From Toxonevra muliebris (Eukaryota > Arthropoda > Insecta > Diptera > Pallopteridae): DNA of 64,000 nt. The stretch lies in the NCBI GenBank assembly GCA_963691655.1, contig OY829329.1, forward strand, positions 18,180,708 through 18,244,707, read 5' to 3'. Within the stretch, counting starts at the first letter, position 1. Every line of letters starts with the position of its first letter. A program made the position numbers and the translations under genes. Positions 53,101 through 62,100 of this stretch are shown here, piece by piece. Below the pieces are notes generated by a model. That model was not told the DNA's origin and made no database searches. It saw only the letters and a program-made list of their open reading frames with translations.

Positions 53101-56100
53101 TCACAAATCGATTAGGACTATTCAATAAACACGATTATTCGATTATATGTGTTCATAAACCTCGAATAATCGATTATGGGTATTAAAAAAGCTCATTATA
53201 ATCAATTATGAGGATTGAAAAAACTCGGTATAAGGATTCGGAAAGTTTGACTACTCGATTACTCTAATTCAGAAAGGTTGATTAATCACACAGTTTTTTC
53301 AGATAAGATTTTTAATGAAACTATTCACATAACATTTCAAAAATTCTCTTTCATCCATAGTACAATCAATCTGGCGAAGGCAGCCAATGCAATCAGGCTA
53401 TAATGCTCATCACTGAAAGCACCTCCGAGAATCATAACGACATAATCAAACAATTTAACTGGCCACATATGCCCGTACGCATTTTCACTTATCTGATTGG
53501 CAGTGATTCGAGTAGTCGTAGTAATCTTCACGAAATGGCATGCGCCAATAAAGGTTTCTTTGTACAAATCAACGATATGGATGATGCACGCAAAAAAGTT
53601 ATCGATTATGCACTGGTAATGGCACGTCCAATGATTATGTATCAAGCTGATCATCCGGTACATTGGAGCCCAGTCTTTGTTGCAGGGAAATCAGGTGGTT
53701 TGGGACGTGATTCAGAATATCAACGTCGCTTGGTAACGACAGTTTCAACTCCGGTCTTCGATAGACGGAACCATTCGGTACGCGTAGCCAATTTGCTTGG
53801 TGTTGTCGGTACTGATGTACCGATCGAGGAGATACGGAAAATGATACCGCAGCACAAGTTAGGACCGAATGGATATTCGTTTATCGTTGATAATAATGGT
53901 CGTGTACTTTATCATCCGGATTTGCGTCCGTTAAGCGATGGTAATCAGTATATTGATCAATTGCGACCAAAGTATACTTCAGTTGATATCACGGAGTTGG
54001 AACTGCCGGAAACCGAAATGGGCAACGATCATGAGATTGTTGAAATGAATAAAAATTTACTATACGATGTGAGTATGCCAAAGAAAGTGGTTTCTGATTT
54101 TGCTATTTATTTGCGAGAGTGGAAGAGATATTAATTGAATTCATTTGATACAGATGCGAAGCGATATGATTATGCCCAAGGAAGGTGAAACTGAGTTCAC
54201 AGTTTTAAATCATTTCGATGATATGAAACGGGTAACGGCGCGATCTCAAAGGTAAGTTGGAAGTTACTCCCAACTACTGTGACGTCGAAATTTCCTAGGT
54301 CTAACCTCACCAATTCAACTTCACAGCTTTATACTATTCATATAACGTATATCTCCATACTTATGATTATTTTTCCTTTTAGGTACTTCTATGGCCCTAT
54401 TGAAGACACGCCCTTTACGCTAGCTGTTGTATTACCGGAAAAATACGGTAGCCATGAATTGGTCTCCCAGCAAGAGATACGTCATTCCAGAAAAAATGGT
54501 AGGTGTATAATTAATTTCAAGAATATGGAGCAAAATGAAAAAAAAAAAAATTCCAATCGTGTCTTTCAAATGATCGTGTCGAATGGAACAAACTGTTTAA
54601 GTTTTACAATATCGATCTTTGAAAACGCCAGCAAACCTTCTTTACCTTAATTTTACCCCATTAACTTTACTTTCCTCAACATTTGTTTCAGTTACGGAAT
54701 ATTTCAAGGGAGACAATTGGCGCGTTCATCCCGATTGGGTGTATTGCGAATACAATAGCGTTAGCGATTTAGAAAAAGAACGTGAAAGTTCTGGTGAATA
54801 TTCTTCGGCATCACGCGATCAAGAACCTAGTTTTGGTTCACCCGAAGAACAGGTGTTGCACTTTTTGGCACGTGCTGGAAGACCCGGTTGGAAATGGATG
54901 TCGGTAAGAATTCTAATAATTTAGAAGTAACAAATTTCTCCATTATTATCAGGAACTACTAACTAATAAAAATCTTGTATAATTGCTATAGGTTCGTCCG
55001 AAATCCCCGCAACCACATCATGTCATACATGGTGCAACACCTGTCGGGCATTTTGCTCAACATCTTAATGTACAAGGTTCTCGTAAAGCTGAACCATATT
55101 ATTGCGATCGAACCTTGATACAAAGTCTTGTGCGAGATGCCATGGTTACGGATGGTCTTGAGAGAAATACAACGAGCACGTCTACTTCAAATGGAAAAGA
55201 GGATAAGCAGTATGTCAAAAAAAAAAAAAAAAAGATTAAGTGAAAAGAAATACATATATATATTAGATATATATTGTATCTTATGATATATTTTATGATT
55301 TGAAGCTGTGAATGCACTGTTTGCGCACCACTTACTTACACTTTTTTCATTTTATTTCAATTAACGTCCTGAGAGAAAATTTATTGGACCTAGGCGGAAA
55401 CTGACCATTGAACACTTCTGTCGTTCTAACTGTTCTATTTTAGCTGGTTTCAGATTTCTCCAATTGCAAAATTTTTCTTTGAGAATCTAGATTAAATCTT
55501 TAGCTGTAGAACGGAAAAGTTTTTCCTAGATTTGTTATATCTAAACACTTATCCAGCACAGAGTTCATAGCACAATTTTTCCTAATTTAGTTACAACTAG
55601 AACATGAGCTTTCACTTAACCAAACTACCTAAAATTTCCCATCCCGGGAAGACTAATATTATTTCAATTCTATCAGCAATTGTTGAGAAATGTGTAGAGA
55701 AATTAACCGGAAGCTTCTAAGTTGCCCAAGTTTTTGGAACTTGCGACAAAAGTAGATAATATCGTAGAGTATAAACCGAGTGGACTAAGCAGCGAATGTT
55801 GAGCCAACGTTCGCCTAAACTGTTAATTACGAACCAAGATGCAATTTAAAGAGGCTGAAAAATCAACTCCCTCTAGTGGGCACAGGTAAATCAGTTTTCC
55901 AAAATACGATCCATTGACCTATGCTTAATGGAGTATGAAAACAGATCTGTGACAAACAAGGACATTTACATTTCCTCTGTCGATAGAGTGATTCTCCCAA
56001 TGTTTTACTATTGGAGAGTTTGAGAATGGTTTTTGGTCTGCTTTCTGTTCTCTTTTCATGATTGATTTAATGGTTTGAATTTTAGTCTAAGCTTTGGTCT

Positions 56101-59100
56101 GGATTTAGTTCTGAATTTCGGTTTGATTTTTTGTCTGTATATGATCTTCTGTTGATTTGAGTATTTCTCTGAATATCGGTTCCATTTATGAGTTGTATTT
56201 GGTTTGAGTTTTGGTCTGAAACCTAATCTAAATTTGTGTCCAATTGTTTATTTAAATTTTTACATAATTTTTAAACTGAATTTGGTCTCCGTTTTGATGA
56301 ATTTTGGGTCTGTATTTTGTTTAAATTGCGATCAGAATTTTGGCCTGAATATTGGTTTGATTTTTTATATGAGTTTCGGTATGAACTACGGTCAGAATTT
56401 AGGTTTGATTCAGTCTAAATTTAAGTTTGAGTTTGGTCCAAGTTTTGGCAAATTTTCGGCGTGAATTTTGAAGAAAACTTTTATCGATTTTTATTTGATA
56501 TTTGGTCTGAATTTCGGGCTGACTTTTTGTCTGATTTTTGGCTTGAGTTTTAAGTTCAGTTTTTGGCCTCATTTTGGTAAGAGTTTTGATAAGTTTTTGA
56601 ATTTACATTTAGTTTGAATTTCGATCCGAATTTGGACATGTATGTTGGTTTGATTTTTAGTCAATTTTTGGTTTGATTTTTAGTCTGAATTCCGGTTTAA
56701 TTTTTGGCTTGAATTTAATCGTAGTTTTGGCCAATTTTTGGTCTCAGTTTTTATGGCTTGAATTTAGTCAGAACTGTGGTTAAAATTTTGATCTGATTTT
56801 CGACCTAATTTAAATCTAATTTTGGTCTAATTTTGTTGTAAGTTTTGGTCTGAGTTTTAGTCGAATTTTTTGCCTAAATTTTTATCTGATTTTTCGCCTG
56901 AACTTGGTCTACGTCTAAATTTCTGGGCAGAATTTTCTCTGAATTCTGTTAATTTTCGGCTTAAATTTGATCTCATTTCTGAGCTGAATTTAGTAAAGGT
57001 TTGGCTCGAAGTTAAGTCAAAGTTTTGGGCTGAATTTTTATCTAAATATCAGCCTGAATTTGGTCTGAGTTTTGGCCTCAAATCGACTGAATTTTGGTTC
57101 AAGTACTGGTAAATTTTTGATTTAAATTTTGGACTTAGTTTTGGTCTAAATTTTGAATTGAATTTTGTGGCTGAAAATTCATCCAAATTTTGTGTCTGAA
57201 CTTTGGTTTGAATTCAGTCTGAATTGTGGTTAAATTTTGGGTTCGATTTTCCATCTGAACTTGATTTAAATTTTTGGTCTGAATTTCGGTCTGATTTTTA
57301 ACTTGTAGTTGGTTTGCATTTAAGTCTGTGTTTAGTAAATTTTTGGTCGGAATTCGGTCTAATATTCGGCCTGAATTTAATCTTCGTATTTGTCAAAGCT
57401 TTGACTTGAATTTGGTCTGAATTTTGGTTTAGATTTTTTACCAGAAAATTAGTTTAATTTTGATCCAATTTTTGGCCTGAGATTTTGACTAAATTTCGGG
57501 CTGAATTTGGTCTGAGTTTTGGCCAAAATTTGGTCTGAGTTTTGTGGCCTGAATTCGATTTGAGTTTTGACCAATTTTTTTTTATGAATTTAAGACTGAA
57601 TTTTGTTTCAAGTACTGGTAAATTTTTGGTTTAAATTCACATCTTAGTTTTGAACTAAATTTTGATTTGGATTTTTTCTGATTTTGATTTCAATTTTTGG
57701 TCTGAATTTCAGTCAGATTTTCAACTTGAAATTAGTTTGCATTTTAGTCTGTGTTTAGTCAATTTTTGTTCTGAATTCGGTATAAATTTCGTCCTGAATT
57801 ATATTATGTCTACACAACTTCCTCCGCTCTAGAATCGCCTTTTATGATATCCTTACTTTCCTGTAAAGAAGATAATCTGCCAGATAATCTAAGTGGGACC
57901 TCGATTTATATACGTCTAATTTGTTTCACTTGAGTTTACATTTCCAATTCTTCTAGGGTATCTATATAAAATAGGGCATTTATTTTATATTAATATTTTC
58001 TTTATTTAAAAACTTATTTAATTTAATTATATTTTTTAGCAAGCACTAAAGCACTTCTTTTCTCTTATATATTCCTACTTTTTTCTTTTCTCGTAAAATA
58101 TATTTACTTTTATTTGCAATGATTTTTTTTCCACTGATAACACGAAACTTTTAATCACTTGCCAATATTATTAATAATAATATCACCAATTAATAATATA
58201 TTCACCAATAATAATAAATTATTTAGTCCAATCGCCACATTAATGGCAATTTTGAAAAGGTAAATTTATAGTTAACCAAATGTAGATTAAATTGAAGTAG
58301 TGGTAACTAGTTGCTTGGCGAAGTTGGAGAAGAAGCTGCTAGCTTGTTGCTGCTAACGTAGATGCACTGGATTATTGCTGAAGTTTAAAATAACATAAAA
58401 AAAAAACAAAAACAATTAGAAAAGAAAAAGGAAATCGTTAAAGATTTTCAAAATTATTTTAGCAGTTTCTTGTATTGCTATGCAATTGATAAAAATGCTT
58501 TTAAATTTGCAGCAAAAGATTTTGTTTCATTCTTACTTCACCTCTAATATCAATATCCTATGCACTTCTATTTACAGGCAAGGTTATCAAAAGTTTGTGG
58601 TTGCCACATCTTTTGTAGCAACACGTTCAGGGCTTTTACGTTGGATTGATCATATTAAGCATGCAGAAGATGCTCCAGAACCGTAAGTCCATACTTTTAT
58701 CGATTTGTATCTAGTATATTACTAATTCTTGATGATTTTTTTTGTATTGAAATTGCAGACACTTCAGTGAGGAGAATATACGCGCCATGGATCAGTCCTG
58801 GTATAAGCGTGCTATTGATCAGCATACCGTTGAACAGGATAGTTTCGTTTATAGTGTTCCATTTGGTTCAGGTTATTCTGCAAAATCGAATTCCACATTG
58901 GTGACAGCCTCACATGCAGTTTTTATAGAGCATCGCGGTCATAAGGCTCCGGCTGCTGTTGTGGGTCTACAATTTCAACATGAATCATTGGCTAAGCATT
59001 TTATTAATATTACTTCAGCGGTATGTGTTGGGTATTTTTGAACACTTTAGAGGAAGTTTTAAAATTCTCTTTCCCTCAAAAAAGCTTCTGCGATTCTGAA

Positions 59101-62100
59101 TCCTTGTTAATGTAACTTCAACGATGATAATAATCCTTTATGCTAGAATTTTAAAAATATTCTCAAACAGAAATATTTTTTGCGTTTTTTAGTTTCATAT
59201 ATCAGTCTATCACTCTGGTCTCTTGAATTTTGAAGATTCTCTGTCAAACTACATCATTTCCTTCATATTCAAATCCATGATTCTGGCTTCACAGATCCTA
59301 AACCCTGGTTTCTAGAATTAAAAAAATCTTTTCCATAACTAAAACTTAATGAATCAAAATTAGACATTAACTAAATCAGGAAATTAATACTAAAAATAAT
59401 AAAACCTCATCAATTTCGACTTCATAGATTTCAAATATATACAATGGCTCAAGCTCAGCTCAACACATTTTAAAAATACTCTTTAAAACAATAAAATTTC
59501 CCCCGATTCCGACTTCATAGACTCTAAATATTGCCTATCATCATAGAATTTAAAAAACAATCTTATCAACAAAAGAAATATTGTGATTCCGTCGATGAGC
59601 TCAATTTCATTAATACCTAAAGACATAAGTTCCTGGACCTAATTCCTTGAATTATAAAAATTTCTTTTTAAACAACAAAAATTTTTCAACTCTAAAGAGC
59701 AAGTGAAAGTAAACCGCTTTGAAACCGAAAATCCACCGATTTTTGTACAAACTGTGACTAGAAGTCTTAAAAAGCTACAAAAACCCAAAGATCTCTCAAT
59801 AGCACCGAATTCATAGACTTGAAACATATACCATGGCTTCAGCTCTTACAATTTTAGAAGCATTCTTTCAAAATATATAGAATCCATCGATTCCGACTTC
59901 GTAGACCTAATATAGAATTAAAAAAACAAAAACGAATTTTTCCAATCCTTAACCTGTCACAGTTTCCTTCTTACTTCTTCCTCCTTACTTTCACCCTGGG
60001 CCGCTTTCGCATTACTTTAGGGTGGGAGTCCATTTATGTCCTTAATGGCCTGTAACCATTGTACCCTAGGTGTCGCATTTTCTACGTATTGTGCTACGTT
60101 TCGCCAATTTTCCACGGGGGAGAGCATTGTCTCAAATCCGCTGTCGGTTGTGAATGATCCTACCGCGTTTTCTCATGGTGTATTGTTATTTTTGGTAACA
60201 TCCATGGCCTGATAGGATTGATCACTGTGCAGCTCTTGACGAAATCTTTTTTCTTCGACGCCCGCCAGTAGTCGCATAAATGAGTTCACAATTGCTGAGA
60301 TAGTTCGGCATGATTCTTTTCTGATACAGGAGATTTGGAGATAAACCGCCCTCCTTCTCCCCTAGAGCAGGAATATCTCACTCATTATGATCATGGCTTC
60401 TTAATTAAAATACATTTTGAAGAAACAGACCTCTCAAACCCACCTCTCTGTCTTCTTCCATAATCCCTGAATCCGCAAATGATGTCACTGATGCCACGAA
60501 TTTTCAAAATAATTCTTTCTTATTCCTTTTCAGTGTACCGGCATGACTGGCTGTAAACGCACCTGCGCCTCTGACAACCTCGATTGTTATGTACTGGACA
60601 ATAGCGGTTTTGTTATCATATCCGAGGAAACCGAACAAACTGGTAAATTTTTCGGACAAATCGATGGCACTATTATGGATTCTCTAGTGCAAGATCGAAT
60701 TTATAAACGTATAACAGTCAATGATTATCAAGGAATCTGTTCAGATTCTGATAATCCATATACTGCTGCTGGTGGTATATTAAAACCGCATCGTTATGCT
60801 TCATGGTTTTTCAAATATTTAGTCTCACTAAGCGTTGCTTGGTTAACAATTTTACCAACACCTATACGTTCATGGCCACAGGATGATTACACTTACAATG
60901 AAGATGTCTTCGAAGAGCCTACATATACAGATTATGAACCATTTGAAGAGGATTATAACTCACCGGTCGATGAAGAAATGGATGAATTTTTTACAACCGC
61001 CGATGTTGTAAGAATAACTTTTATTAATTACTTAAGAAGCATTATTCATAAAAAATTTTATTGTCTCTCTAATAGGAATATACAACACCACCGCCCAAAC
61101 AACATAAGCCTCATACTGGCCCACGTAACTCACCGGATCCCCACCATGCACGAAGATGTGATTTACGCACAGATTTATATATGCTACAACCGGAACGTCT
61201 CAATCAAGGAGGACAAAATAATCCACTTAAGGTAAAGGAAGTAGAAATTGGTTACTTGTGTCTTAGTGAAGAATCTGCAAAAGATATTATTAAATGATTT
61301 TCTTTTTTTATTTCAGGGTAAATTAACCAATTGCCATGCATCGGGCTGTGAGCGCCCATTCAGCGTACAAAAGATTCCACACAGCAACTTAATTCTTTTA
61401 GTTGTGGATACGCTGTGCCCCTGCGGCTCTAAGCAGCTTGATATTGAGCCTTTGGAAGAATCAGGCATTGTCGGTAAGAAAAATATAAGCAAAATGTAAT
61501 GTTGGCACTTTCTTAAGTCTAGGGTATGATGGCTGTACTGACTTACTACCCCTTCAATAAATCAATATCCGCATTGAGTTTATTTTAAGAAAATGCAAAC
61601 TTGGGTTGTTCTTAGTTGTTGAATTTGGACATTAATATTTTAAGTCGAAGTAATTTCTTTAATTCTAAAGTCGTTACAAATAAAACATGCTCATGTTCAC
61701 TAGATACCTTGGTGAGGAGAGCTCTGGTCATTTTTTGTCTCTACTCTAAAGGACTTATTTTAGGCATTGTTCCTATGCTTCCTATGCTTGTAACCTGATT
61801 GCTGGGAGTTAGGTTAGATTATATTATATGAATCATTTGGTTCCCCGGATGAAGGTAAGGAAGTCTGATAGTTCCGCTTTCGTTGTTTCTGTTAGGCTCA
61901 AGCATTGGAGTCTGTTCGTATGAAGCCTTGGATATTGACATAGAAGGTGAATAATCGGAAACTTCACTCGTCGGAATACGCCACCATTGAAGTATTGGTA
62001 CAATAGCGAATAGCCCAGTTATGACTCCTGTGAGCAGCTGTACTGCAGATTTGTTGTAACCTAAGAGGACATTTGTCTACTTCCTATCTAACCGTGGCCA

